A stretch of 64,000 nucleotides of DNA from contig DAOTXR010000073.1 of the NCBI GenBank assembly GCA_034435375.1, positions 124,001 to 188,000 of the forward strand, read 5' to 3'. Below, piece by piece: positions 26,914-34,880 of the stretch. The notes beneath the pieces are model-generated. The model was not told the DNA's origin. It worked only from the letters and a program-made list of their open reading frames with translations, and did no database searches. A program made the position numbers and the translations under genes. The DNA comes from DAOTXR01 sp034435375 (GTDB lineage Bacteria > Chloroflexota > Anaerolineae > Aggregatilineales > UBA3940). The first letter of the stretch is position 1, and every line of letters begins with the position of its first letter.

Positions 26914-27756
26914 CTACAGGACGGCGTCCAACCACTCCTCAACGATCTGGCGTGTCTGGTCGGGCGCAGAGTGAGGGAACAGGTGCCCATGCCCTTCGAG
27001 GGTGACATAGGTCGCCTCAGGCAAATGATGACGCATCACCTGCTCAGAAGCCTCGACAAAGGTATTGGTGAGTCTGCCGCGTACCACCAGCACCGGCAAC
27101 AGCCCACGCAGTTTAGGCACCTCACCCCAGGAATCGGTGAGGATGGTCTGGTAAAAGCGGGCCTCCCACGTTGGCGACCATGCCAGCTGCAGGCTGTGAC
27201 CGTCTTCGGCGGGACACGTCATGCTCTCCGCATAGAGGCGTAACGTCTCATCAGGCCAACCGTGAAAGAGCGGCTTGGCGCGCCAGTACTCGAACGCTTC
27301 CTCCACACTAGAGAAGCGGTTGCGGCGACGCAGGGCTTTGTTTACCAGTGGAAACCGCCCGCTCAGCCCCAGCATCCCCATCAGCCGGATCAGCGCCAGC
27401 AGCGGCGGAGGCAGGAGGGTGGGATCGAGCAGCACCAACGCTCGGAAGCGCCCTGGCTCCCGAAGGACGGCCAGCATGGAGCACACTCCACCCATGGAGT
27501 GCCCCGCGGCAATCACATCGGTGAAGCCGTGTTCATGCAGTGCGGCGAGCAGATCGTCCGCCACCTGACGCCACGAGGTGAGATCGGCGGGCGGCGGCGG
27601 ATCGGGCCACAGAGGACGCGGCAGCAAGCTGACCACTCGATAACGCGAAGTGAGAGGATCGAGCAGCGGGCGGTAAGTCTGGGGTGGGAATCCGTTGCCG
27701 CCAACGAAGTGAATCACCGGCCCGCCGCCGCCGTAGTCGTAGAGGGGATAAGACAT
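26914..27756 (-). CDS. Alpha/beta hydrolase
   Basis: This 280-residue protein has the alpha/beta hydrolase pattern: HFVGGNGFPPQTYRPL for the oxyanion loop, nucleophile elbow GHSMGG, and a terminal EGHGHLFPH with the catalytic His. LVVRGRLTNTF provides the expected strand before a weak acid position. A small cap domain lies between. The ATG at 27756 is the likely start; an in-frame TTG at 27789 abuts the previous stop. It follows a lipoprotein gene on the same strand. Confidence 0.85.
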   Translation of the reverse strand: MSYPLYDYGGGGPVIHFVGGNGFPPQTYRPLLDPLTSRYRVVSLLPRPLWPDPPPPADLTSWRQVADDLLAALHEHGFTDVIAAGHSMGGVCSMLAVLREPGRFRALVLLDPTLLPPPLLALIRLMGMLGLSGRFPLVNKALRRRNRFSSVEEAFEYWRAKPLFHGWPDETLRLYAESMTCPAEDGHSLQLAWSPTWEARFYQTILTDSWGEVPKLRGLLPVLVVRGRLTNTFVEASEQVMRHHLPEATYVTLEGHGHLFPHSAPDQTRQIVEEWLDAVL

Positions 27757-27789
27757 GATCCTGAGCGTGTCCGCGCGTCCTGCATCCAA

Positions 27790-28590
27790 TCAGGGGGTAA
27801 ACCGGAAGCTGTCGACAATCTGCTGATATGTATTCATGTCCGCCTGGGCGTTGGCTGCTAGGCTGGTCAGGTTGAGAAGATAAACCTCCTGCCCACGTGG
27901 AATGAAGTGCATGAACGTGAACACCTCAATGGCCCTGCCATCCGACAATGACAGCGGCCAGACATACTGAATCCGTTCAGCTTCCCCGGCAGCCAGGGTG
28001 ACACGTTCGTGCCCAATCGGCTGATCGCTTCTGGTGAGGCCCTGCATGACCGACAAGTTAAATTCAACGTACCGGTCGAAGGACATGGTCAGCCCGTTGG
28101 GGTCTTGCATGACGATCAGGTTCGTCATAAAGCCAGCCTGGACATCCTCGGCGGAGACCTTTATGCCGATGAAGCTGATGTTTTGTGCGGCCAATGCGGC
28201 AATCTGCTGGCTGAAAGCAGCGGCCATGTCCGGGTTCTGCTCAGCCATCTCAGCCATAGCCGCCGCCAGCGCCTCTGGGTCCAGGCTCGTCGAGAACCAG
28301 TCAGGTGGCAGAGCCACAGCGAATCCTTCCTGCGGCAACTCGTATAGAATCCAGCCACTGTCCAATGTGGTCTCGATCATGGCAGGCGCTTCAGCCGATG
28401 AGATGGCAGGAGTGGGCGATGGAGGTGGAGTGGGTGTCAAAGTGGGAGTAGCCGTGGGCGTAGGCGTGCTGGTCGGTGTAGGGGTGGAGGTGGCAAGCAG
28501 GGCAACAAGTGGGCCAGTACCGCATCCCAAGGCCACAGCCGCCGCGAGCACCACGCCGGCAGCGCGGAGCAACGAACGATTGCGGGCCAT
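27790..28590 (-). CDS. Lipoprotein with Pro/Thr linker and PsbP/DcrB-like domain
   Basis: This 266-residue protein has a lipoprotein-like signal ending near ALGC, then a long PTPT-type linker, then a globular domain beginning GWILYELPQEGFAVALPPDW. That opening (ILYELPQEGFAVALP) and the later EAERIQYVWP and YQQIVDSFRF segments resemble PsbP/DcrB-like proteins found in many bacterial lipoproteins. Function unknown; it is exported and lipid-anchored. GGAAGAAAG precedes the ATG at 28590. Confidence 0.75.
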   Translation of the reverse strand: MARNRSLLRAAGVVLAAAVALGCGTGPLVALLATSTPTPTSTPTPTATPTLTPTPPPSPTPAISSAEAPAMIETTLDSGWILYELPQEGFAVALPPDWFSTSLDPEALAAAMAEMAEQNPDMAAAFSQQIAALAAQNISFIGIKVSAEDVQAGFMTNLIVMQDPNGLTMSFDRYVEFNLSVMQGLTRSDQPIGHERVTLAAGEAERIQYVWPLSLSDGRAIEVFTFMHFIPRGQEVYLLNLTSLAANAQADMNTYQQIVDSFRFTP

Positions 28591-28824
28591 ACTTTCTTCC
28601 TTTCGCAAGACAACCCTGACTGCTCATCGTGCGATGTGCTGCTTCAGCCCATTCCCCACCCTTGTTTCACTTGGCTGTGCTTCTCTCTTGGATGCGGCAG
28701 TGAACAGGGATGTCACTCTGGAATAGGCTCCATCGCTCTTTGGATTCTTCAACCAACACTCAGGGTCAGACAGTAGAGGCTGCGCCCAGTATATCTGCTT
28801 GCCGAACCAGCGCAAGCAGACCTA

Positions 28825-29979
28825 TTACACCCCCAGAATGTGGGTCACAACGGTGGCGCCAGTGCCGCCGATGTTTTGCGCCATGCCGATCTGGGCGTTC
28901 TTCACCTGGTTCTTGCCGGCCTGCCCACGAAGCTGTGTCACCACATCGACGATCTGGTAGACGCCCGTCGCGCCGACAGGGTGCCCACGGGCCTTCAGGC
29001 CCCCCAGCGTGCTGATCGGAATGCGCCCCTCGATCCCGATCTCCCCGTCGGCTGCCAAGAAGGTCGCGCAGCCCGGTTCGGCGAAGCCCACCGCTTCTAA
29101 GCTCAGCGCCGACATGATCGTGAAGGCATCGTGCAGCTCAAACAGGTCAACGTCGCGTGGGGCAATGCCCGCCATCGCATAGGCCCGCTGCGCGCTCAGG
29201 CGCGACGCCTCCAGCGCCAGCAGGCCGTGGCGGTCGTCCAGATTGAGGGAGTCAGTGGCCGTGACGCTGGCCATCACCCGCACCGGCGTGCGCCCATTGA
29301 AGCTGCGGGCCATATCCAGCGGGCACACAATGGCCGCTGCCGCGCCGTCGGAAATGGGTGAAGCGTCAAGCAAATTGATCGGAGGCGCGATCATCTGCGC
29401 CCGGTTGAAGTCCTCGACCTGGATTGGCTTGCGGAACATGGCGTTTGGGTTATGGACAGCATTGCGATGCGCGTTGACGCTAAAAGGGGCAAACGCAGAG
29501 TGCGGGACATTGTAGTCGTACATGTAGCGCCGCATGAGCAGCGCGTTGAGCGCGACGAACGTCAGGCCGTGAATGGCCTCATAGTCGGCGTCGGCAGCCG
29601 TAGCCAGTGCGCTGGTGGTCGATTCTTTGCCGCCATCGGTCATCTTCTCAACGCCGCACACGGCAGCTACATCGACCATGCCGCTGGCCACAGCACGGAC
29701 TGCCGCCTGAAAGGCCGCCCCCCCGGAGCCACAGGCCGCCTCGACTGTCACCGCCTCGATGCCTCGCCAGCCGCAGAAGTCGGCGATCAGTGCGCCCAAC
29801 TGCTGCTGGCTATTGAGCCGGGCGGCTAGCATATTGCTGACGAACAGCGCGTCGGGCCGCTCCACGCCTGCATCCTCGACAGCAGCCCTGAGCGCCTGGT
29901 AGGCAAGCTGACGCAGGCTGCTATCCCACAGCTCTCCAATGGGGGTTTGGCCGATTCCGATGATACACACGTCACGCAT
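28825..29979 (-). CDS. Thiolase family protein (acetyl-CoA acetyltransferase-like)
   Basis: This 384-residue protein has thiolase landmarks: the reactive Cys in EAACGSGGAAF, the catalytic His in ELHDAFTI, and the C-terminal GGLKARGHPVGATG. The second Cys expected near the end of classical thiolases (CxGxG) is not seen; the protein ends with MAQNIGGTGATVVTHIL, as in the SCP-x/non-decarboxylating thiolase-like group. That group often pairs with an OB-fold protein, which is absent here. It may work in lipid or ketone metabolism. Confidence 0.88.
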   Translation of the reverse strand: MRDVCIIGIGQTPIGELWDSSLRQLAYQALRAAVEDAGVERPDALFVSNMLAARLNSQQQLGALIADFCGWRGIEAVTVEAACGSGGAAFQAAVRAVASGMVDVAAVCGVEKMTDGGKESTTSALATAADADYEAIHGLTFVALNALLMRRYMYDYNVPHSAFAPFSVNAHRNAVHNPNAMFRKPIQVEDFNRAQMIAPPINLLDASPISDGAAAAIVCPLDMARSFNGRTPVRVMASVTATDSLNLDDRHGLLALEASRLSAQRAYAMAGIAPRDVDLFELHDAFTIMSALSLEAVGFAEPGCATFLAADGEIGIEGRIPISTLGGLKARGHPVGATGVYQIVDVVTQLRGQAGKNQVKNAQIGMAQNIGGTGATVVTHILGV

Positions 29980-30103
29980 GATGTGAAACCTCTAGAACAG
30001 GTTGGATGTTGATGAGAGTTACCGCCTAAGAGTGTACCTGATCAGGCAACCGGGGAACTCTCAGAAGCTCTCAGATTTGGGGAGAGCGCAGCCGGCTGCC
30101 AAC

Positions 30104-30132
30104 CTGGAAAAAGCGACCGGGCATGGTATAAT
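30104..30132 (+). promoter_or_regulatory. Promoter of tRNA-Ser
   Basis: A perfect TATAAT lies at 30127-30132, 11 bases before the tRNA gene. A weak -35 candidate, CTGGAA, lies 17 bases upstream at 30104-30109. Confidence 0.55.
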
Positions 30133-30143
30133 GAGGCCCACAA

Positions 30144-30234
30144 GGAGCGGTTGCATAGTCCGGTCTAATGCGCGCGCCTGGAGAGCGCGTGGGCGGGTTC
30201 CGCCCCGTGGGTTCAAATCCCACCCGCTCCGCCA
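30144..30234 (+). tRNA. tRNA-Ser (anticodon GGA)
   Basis: A 91-base class II tRNA. The acceptor stem GGAGCGG pairs with CCGCTCC (30224-30230); the discriminator is G and CCA is encoded at 30232-30234. The anticodon stem CGCGC/GCGCG encloses CTGGAGA, with GGA at 30180-30182, reading UCC and UCU. The long variable arm (GGGCGG/CCGCCC) and G discriminator confirm serine identity. The T arm contains GTTCAAATC. Confidence 0.95.
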
Positions 30235-30245
30235 CACGCGAATCA

Positions 30246-30282
30246 GCAGGGGCGAGATACGTCTCGCCCCTGCACACTTTTT
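30246..30282 (+). terminator. Intrinsic terminator after tRNA-Ser
   Basis: A perfect 12-pair stem (30246-30257 with 30262-30273) with a TACG loop is followed by ACAC and TTTTT. It lies 12 bases after the tRNA and near the end of the opposite-strand lipoprotein gene. Confidence 0.9.
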
Positions 30283-30300
30283 CTGCCAGACGAACTTCGC

Positions 30301-30960
30301 TCAGGGCGTCTGGGTGGGAGACATCAGCCGACGGAAAGTCACATCCGGGCAGGTCACGATCCCGCCCTCCTCCAGGTCAGCGCCCTGTGAGTAGATGTAG
30401 CCATCTTCGGTAAAGGCAAGCAGGGCGAAGGCCGCCCCTTGCACCTCACCAGCGTTGTCATAGATTGGGATGGTATACTCCCACTGATTGGGGCCAAGAC
30501 GGTCCATCTCCCAGGTTGCCGCGTAGCCGTCGCCTTGAAAGCGGAAGAGCAGCTTGGCTTCCGGCGTAAAGGTAAACGATGCCTGCTGGATGAGGGGCAA
30601 CTCACAGGCACAGCCTACCTCGGTCAGCAGGCAGCGATAACCGCTGTACGTGGCATCGCCGACATTGGCGGCGATGATCTCGTAGCCAGTCAACTCGTAG
30701 GGCACGTCAGGCATGCCCGGGCTGAGCGTAGCCTCTGGCCGAAGGGTGACCTCGCCGACGGGGGTGAAAGTCGGCTGGGGCGAGGGTGGCAGCGTGACCG
30801 TAGGAGCGACCTCAGACGCCTCCACCGCTGCGTCCTCACCAACAGGGGGGGTGGCAGCATCTTCCTGGGAAACATTCCCGCCACACCCGGCAGCCGCCAG
30901 GGCTGCGATGAGCAGACCTGCTCCTACGATCCACACCTGACAACGGCAAACCCGTTTCAT
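30301..30960 (-). CDS. Lipoprotein of unknown function
   Basis: This 219-residue protein has a signal with lipobox AAGC, a Pro/Thr-rich linker, and a C-terminal domain from about residue 85. That domain contains YRCLLTEVGCACELP (four cysteines in the protein's core counting CPDV), and ends with VTCPDVTFRRL. It could be disulfide-bonded on the cell surface. I do not recognise a family. It converges with the tRNA-Ser unit. Confidence 0.7.
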   Translation of the reverse strand: MKRVCRCQVWIVGAGLLIAALAAAGCGGNVSQEDAATPPVGEDAAVEASEVAPTVTLPPSPQPTFTPVGEVTLRPEATLSPGMPDVPYELTGYEIIAANVGDATYSGYRCLLTEVGCACELPLIQQASFTFTPEAKLLFRFQGDGYAATWEMDRLGPNQWEYTIPIYDNAGEVQGAAFALLAFTEDGYIYSQGADLEEGGIVTCPDVTFRRLMSPTQTP

Positions 30961-31054
30961 TCTTACTGTCTCCCTCAGGGCAGCACACAGCTATGGGCGG
31001 CAGCTCACGCAAGCGCAATGCCCGCTAGAGAGTATCACGATCTACAGGCTTCGG

Positions 31055-31092
31055 CAAAAACGGCGCGGGGATTAACACTCTCCCCGCGCCGT
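31055..31092 (-). terminator. Intrinsic terminator of the VOC gene
   Basis: A perfect 12-pair stem (31060-31071 with 31081-31092) with a nine-base loop is followed on the minus strand by TTTTTG. It lies about 75 bases past the stop of the VOC gene. Confidence 0.85.
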
Positions 31093-31167
31093 GGAGGGCA
31101 CACAGCCTGCGGTGCTTTGGCAAAGCCTCAGACCGAAAAGGCTTTCTTAAAAAGTTCGACGCTTGAC

Positions 31168-31530
31168 CTAACTGCCACCACCGCCATACTTGAACAGCCC
31201 GATCCGGTTGCCAGTCGGATCGGAGAAAAAGGCAAACCAGCCGACGCCAGCGATCTCGGTCTTGGAGAGGACAGTCTTACCGCCCTTCTCCTCGATCAGC
31301 TTCAGATCGGCCTCAATGTCATCGCTATGGATGTAGAACAGCACATCGCCAGGCTTGGTCTGAGCGCTGAGGGGATAAAAGCCGCCTTCCAGGCTGCCGC
31401 TTTCGAACGTGGTGTAGTTCATGTGTGGCATGTCCTGCGTCTCCCAGCCGAACAGCTCAGAGTAGAACCTCGCTGCCAAGGCGCGGTCAGCGGCTGGGAT
31501 TTCCAGGTGAACGACGGGACGCTTGTTCAT
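31168..31530 (-). CDS. VOC (glyoxalase/bleomycin-resistance fold) family protein
   Basis: This 120-residue protein has the paired beta-alpha-beta-beta-beta units of the vicinal oxygen chelate fold: VVHLEIPAADRALAARFYSELFGWE at the start and VGWFAFFSDPTGNRIGLFKY at the end. A metal ligand His in VHLEI and Glu/other positions could coordinate metal, but this subgroup often has none. It resembles proteins annotated as glyoxalase-like; the substrate is unknown. AAAGGAG precedes the ATG. A strong, operator-rich promoter and a terminator make it a single-gene unit. Confidence 0.88.
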   Translation of the reverse strand: MNKRPVVHLEIPAADRALAARFYSELFGWETQDMPHMNYTTFESGSLEGGFYPLSAQTKPGDVLFYIHSDDIEADLKLIEEKGGKTVLSKTEIAGVGWFAFFSDPTGNRIGLFKYGGGGS

Positions 31531-31568
31531 GAATCACTCCTTTGGGCACTGCCCTGCGACAGGGTAAA

Positions 31569-31614
31569 GAACATATGTTCGCGCCATTTTAGCTCATATG
31601 TTCTACTCTGTCAA
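31569..31614 (-). promoter_or_regulatory. Operator-rich promoter of the VOC gene
   Basis: On the minus strand TTGACA (31609-31614), a 17-base spacer and TAAAAT (31586-31591) form a near-perfect promoter. The perfect palindrome GAACATATGTTC (31569-31580) overlaps the expected start point near 31579, and the same TAGAACATATG half lies inside the spacer (31595-31605). The palindrome matches GAAC-N4-GTTC, the LexA box of Firmicutes, actinobacteria and Dehalococcoides, but another repressor could use it. Confidence 0.7.
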
Positions 31615-31662
31615 GATGCCCAAGGACCATCAGAAGGACCATCAGATGGAATCTAACCGCAC

Positions 31663-32841
31663 TCACAACGTCTCAAGCAGCGCCACACAGTAATCCAGCG
31701 CCGCGCCAAGCAGCGCATCGGTGTAAAAGGTGCCCGACGAAAAGGCGATGATGCACTTCTGCTCCCCATGCCCATCGCTGGCAGTCACCACCACCACCTC
31801 GTTGACATGCCACCGCCTCAGCGACCAATCCTGGGGCGAGATGGTGCCATTCTTGCCGTACATCTGGAACTCAACACCAGGATGGGATTGACGCGCCGCT
31901 TCGAGTGCACGGTCCATCTGTGTCACATAATCCGGATCAGGGATGCTCATCAGCGCCTTAGCCCGATCGACGGCGGCGAGCACGGCCTCCTCATAATCGT
32001 CAGGGCGGGGATACAGGGCCAGGTCGGCATACCCTGTCAGACCAGCAGCCCGTACCGCCGCTTCCTCAATGGCGGCAGGGGTCTCCAGCAGCTCAAAGAA
32101 GTCCACCAGGGCATTCAGCGTGATCGGGTTGGGGATGCCTTCCGGGAACTGAGCGCTGACTGGCTCCGCCAATCGGTCTGTTTCGACGCCGCTGGTGGGC
32201 CAGTAGTTCCAGCGAGTCAGCCCCATCGACTCTGGCACGCCCAGCGCCATATGGATGAAGTCATTGAAAGCGTTGAGCGCCTGGTCGCGATGATCGCGTC
32301 CACCCACAGCACTCACCAGCACACGGGCCGTCGCGCCGTTGTGCGAACTGACGATCATCCGGTAGGCGTCAGCCGCTGGACGGTCGGTGGACCAGCCGCT
32401 CAAATCCAAGTCAGGATCTTTGAATAGCGCATAGATCAGGATCAGCGCCTTAATCGTGCTGGCCGAGCGCTGCACGTCATCGCCGCCGAAGTTGATCTCG
32501 AACTGCGGCGCATCGAGTGGCCGCACAACCAGCCGCAGATGACGGTCGGTGCTGGTGCGGATGATCTCGGCCACCCGGTCGCGGAATGCCTCCCATACGC
32601 CGAAGCGCGGATCGGATGTCGGCGTAGGGGTGACCGTCGGCGGCGAGGGCGAAGGAGTAAACGTGGCGGTCGGCGTGCGCGAGGGGAGAGGCGAAGGATC
32701 AGGGGCGTGTGTGACAGGGCAGGAAGATGGGGAAGGTTGGCTGGGGAGGGAAGCAGGCAGGCAGGCGGATAGAATCACATTGCAGGCCAGCGCCAGGGCC
32801 GCAAGCAGGGTAGAGGCAGAAGAGGCAGATCGTGAAACCAT
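31663..32841 (-). CDS. Lipoprotein serine hydrolase, beta-lactamase class A-like
   Basis: This 392-residue protein has a lipoprotein signal with Cys in LSAC, a Pro/Thr linker, and a penicillin-recognising domain. The SxxK motif is Ser128-Thr-Ile-Lys131 in SASTIKALILIYAL. A second motif near SSHNGATARVLV corresponds to the SxN position, and GKNGTISP to the KTG-like strand. It could be a D,D-carboxypeptidase-like enzyme or a beta-lactamase relative on the cell surface. Only a distant GAGGAG lies upstream of the ATG. Confidence 0.82.
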   Translation of the reverse strand: MVSRSASSASTLLAALALACNVILSACLPASLPSQPSPSSCPVTHAPDPSPLPSRTPTATFTPSPSPPTVTPTPTSDPRFGVWEAFRDRVAEIIRTSTDRHLRLVVRPLDAPQFEINFGGDDVQRSASTIKALILIYALFKDPDLDLSGWSTDRPAADAYRMIVSSHNGATARVLVSAVGGRDHRDQALNAFNDFIHMALGVPESMGLTRWNYWPTSGVETDRLAEPVSAQFPEGIPNPITLNALVDFFELLETPAAIEEAAVRAAGLTGYADLALYPRPDDYEEAVLAAVDRAKALMSIPDPDYVTQMDRALEAARQSHPGVEFQMYGKNGTISPQDWSLRRWHVNEVVVVTASDGHGEQKCIIAFSSGTFYTDALLGAALDYCVALLETL

Positions 32842-32917
32842 GGTCTGGCTGCGTCCATTCTCCTCACAGGGTTGGCGGGCGTATTATACCCCAGCCGAAG
32901 GCATGCCCCGCTACCGA

Positions 32918-32946
32918 TTGACAACTCCTGCTCCGTTGGCTACCAT
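32918..32946 (+). promoter_or_regulatory. Probable promoter of the SRP RNA gene
   Basis: A perfect TTGACA (32918-32923) is followed after 17 bases by TACCAT (32941-32946), about 31 bases before the terminal stem of the SRP RNA. Confidence 0.55.
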
Positions 32947-32976
32947 TACCGCACACCACTTCCCGATCCCAGCCCG

Positions 32977-33107
32977 CAGGGTGCAGTGGAGAGGGTCGGG
33001 TCCTGCGCGGCAGATGCCGCCGAACCTGGTCAGATCCGAGAGGAAGCAGCCATAAGGCGAGTCGTCTGGGTGCCGCAGGGCTACCTGGCCCTCTCCACTG
33101 CACCTTA
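32977..33107 (+). ncRNA. ffs: Signal recognition particle RNA (small bacterial type)
   Basis: The conserved domain IV is present: GGTCAGATCC-GAGA-GGAAGCAGCC at 33028-33051 has the asymmetric and symmetric loops that bind Ffh, closed by a GNRA tetraloop (GAGA). The ends pair in a perfect 16-base stem (32980-32995 with 33089-33104), extended by one wobble and one A-T pair. It pairs with Ffh to target membrane proteins. The ends are set by this stem; the true termini could differ by several bases. Confidence 0.9.
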
Positions 33108-33179
33108 CAACATCCACTGCGCTGCCAGACGAATGCAACCAGGACTGCGCCACGACACATTATGGGGGGCCACGTTTGA

Positions 33180-34724
33180 ATGGCTGAGCAGCATCTCCCC
33201 CTTCCCGGAGAGAAACCTCCCGGCGTGTGGAGGCCGCGCCGCCGTAAGGCACCACACCCCTGGTTTCACACGCATAGCAGCCTGCCATGGCGGCTATTGC
33301 CGTGGGTGGCAGCCGCGCTGATCGTCTTGGCCGGAATCAAAGTGTGGCAGGCCACTGCCGTCCCGGTGACGGTGGTGGTCAACGGCGAACCAATCGCGCT
33401 GAACACCCATCGCACCACCGTAGCGGGGGTGGTCCGCGCCGCTGGGGTACGCCTGAATGACGCCGTATACTTGGTTCCTCCCGCCGACACTCCCATCACC
33501 GCCAACCTGGTTGTGACGGTAGCATCGCTGCGCCCGGCAATCGTGCATGTCGATGGACAGACAGTTATTGGACCGTCTCGCACCAACGATGCCCGCCGAA
33601 TCGTCGAAGGGATGGGCATTGTCCTCGGTCCACACGATGCGGTGCGCGTTGAGCGGGCCATGCGGCCTTCCCCGGCGGAAATTGCCGCCAACCCGGCGCT
33701 GGCGAATGTCCCTGCGCTGCCGCGCGAGATCACGGTTGTCCGCCCGTCCACGGTGATCGTCAATGAGGGCGAGAGCCGCGTGGCATTTGAGACAACAGCG
33801 CCCTCGCTGGGCCAAGCGCTGAGCGCGGCGGGCTATGCCCTGTACGAGGCCGATAAGCTATCGCCGCCACCCGACACGCCGATCATCCCCGGCACAACCC
33901 TGGAAGCAGCCTTAGCGCGGGCCACGCCTGTCACCGTCTGCGCCGATGGCGTCACCTATGTCGTTCGCACCCATCAGCCAACAGTAGGTCAACTGCTCAA
34001 CGAACTGGGGCTGGCATTGATCGGCGGCGACTATGTGCTACCGGGGATCGATGCCCCAGTAGGAGCAGCCGGCATCGTGCGGCTGGTGCGGGTGAGTGAG
34101 GAAGCTGTGACCGAGGAGGAGCCGATCCCGTTCGGGACGGTATACATGCCCGACCCCGACCTGGAGCTGGATCAACAGCGTGTGATCGAGGCGGGACGCG
34201 AGGGCGTGTTGGTGCGGCAGGTGCAAGTGCGCTACGAGGATGGCCTGGAGGTCAGCCGTGCGGTGAAAGCCGAGTGGGTAGCTCGCCAGCCGCAGGCGCA
34301 GGTAGTAGCCTACGGGACACGCATCGTGCTGCGGAGGCTGGAGACGCGCTATGGGACTTTCCAGTACTGGCGCAAACTGCGGGTGTTGGCAACTTCCTAC
34401 AGCCCATCCACTGCCGGATGGGGCCAGCCCGGCGACCCAGGATTTGGGCTGACGGCCACCGGCGACCCGGTAGAGCGAGGAGTCATTGCGGTCGATCCTC
34501 GCCTGATCGGGCTGTACACCTGGCTGTACGTGCCAGGATACGGCCCAGGCCGCGCACTGGATGTGGGAGGCGCGATCCGTGGCCTCCGGATTGACCTGGG
34601 GTATTCTGATGACGATCTAGTGCTGTGGAATGAGTGGGTGGACGTGTATCTGCTGACTCCCGTACCACCCCCCGACCGGATGATCTGGGTGCTGCCACAA
34701 GCCGAGGCAGGACCGTCTTCGTAG
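33180..34724 (+). CDS. DUF348/G5/3D domain cell-wall protein
   Basis: This 514-residue protein has an N-terminal membrane anchor (about residues 36-56), three DUF348 ubiquitin-like repeats (VTVVVNGEPIAL, IVHVDGQTVI..., VTVCADGVTYVV-type), a G5-like segment, and a C-terminal 3D domain. The 3D domain shows YSPSTAGWG, GLTATGDPV, VDPRLIGLYTWLYVPGYG and DVGGAIRG, with the three Asp of the double-psi barrel. Related proteins are Rpf and MltA-like muralytic enzymes. It probably cleaves or binds peptidoglycan at the surface. Confidence 0.9.
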   Translation: MAEQHLPLPGEKPPGVWRPRRRKAPHPWFHTHSSLPWRLLPWVAAALIVLAGIKVWQATAVPVTVVVNGEPIALNTHRTTVAGVVRAAGVRLNDAVYLVPPADTPITANLVVTVASLRPAIVHVDGQTVIGPSRTNDARRIVEGMGIVLGPHDAVRVERAMRPSPAEIAANPALANVPALPREITVVRPSTVIVNEGESRVAFETTAPSLGQALSAAGYALYEADKLSPPPDTPIIPGTTLEAALARATPVTVCADGVTYVVRTHQPTVGQLLNELGLALIGGDYVLPGIDAPVGAAGIVRLVRVSEEAVTEEEPIPFGTVYMPDPDLELDQQRVIEAGREGVLVRQVQVRYEDGLEVSRAVKAEWVARQPQAQVVAYGTRIVLRRLETRYGTFQYWRKLRVLATSYSPSTAGWGQPGDPGFGLTATGDPVERGVIAVDPRLIGLYTWLYVPGYGPGRALDVGGAIRGLRIDLGYSDDDLVLWNEWVDVYLLTPVPPPDRMIWVLPQAEAGPSS

Positions 34725-34824
34725 AAGCGTCCCTCAGCAACAGTTAACCTGGCGGCTCCCTCGCGCCCCGTGCATTTTCCCCTTCCCTTTCCCTACGCAT
34801 TCCCTACATAGCCTGAGAAGACGA

Positions 34825-34880
34825 TTGACAACTGGTAAGACCAGTGATAAACTTATGTCAATTTTACTGGTATGACCAGT
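34825..34880 (+). promoter_or_regulatory. fadR promoter with two FadR-type operators
   Basis: TTGACA (34825-34830) and TAAACT (34848-34853) lie 17 bases apart. The palindrome ACTGGT-AAG-ACCAGT (34831-34845) fills the spacer, and a second, ACTGGT-ATG-ACCAGT (34866-34880), has the start codon as its centre. Centres are 35 bases apart. Both fit the CTGGT-N3-ACCAG core of the enterobacterial FadR operator. Confidence 0.85.

Noticed and set aside
28430..28500. Repetitive sequence resembling a small tandem array
   Set aside because: It encodes a Pro/Thr linker of a lipoprotein; there are no spacers, so it is not CRISPR.
30439..31656. 405-codon plus-strand frame across a lipoprotein, terminator and VOC gene
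   Set aside because: It runs through a perfect minus-strand terminator, a promoter and two real genes.
32864..33160. 98-codon minus-strand frame over the SRP RNA
   Set aside because: Antisense to a structured RNA gene; no coding evidence.
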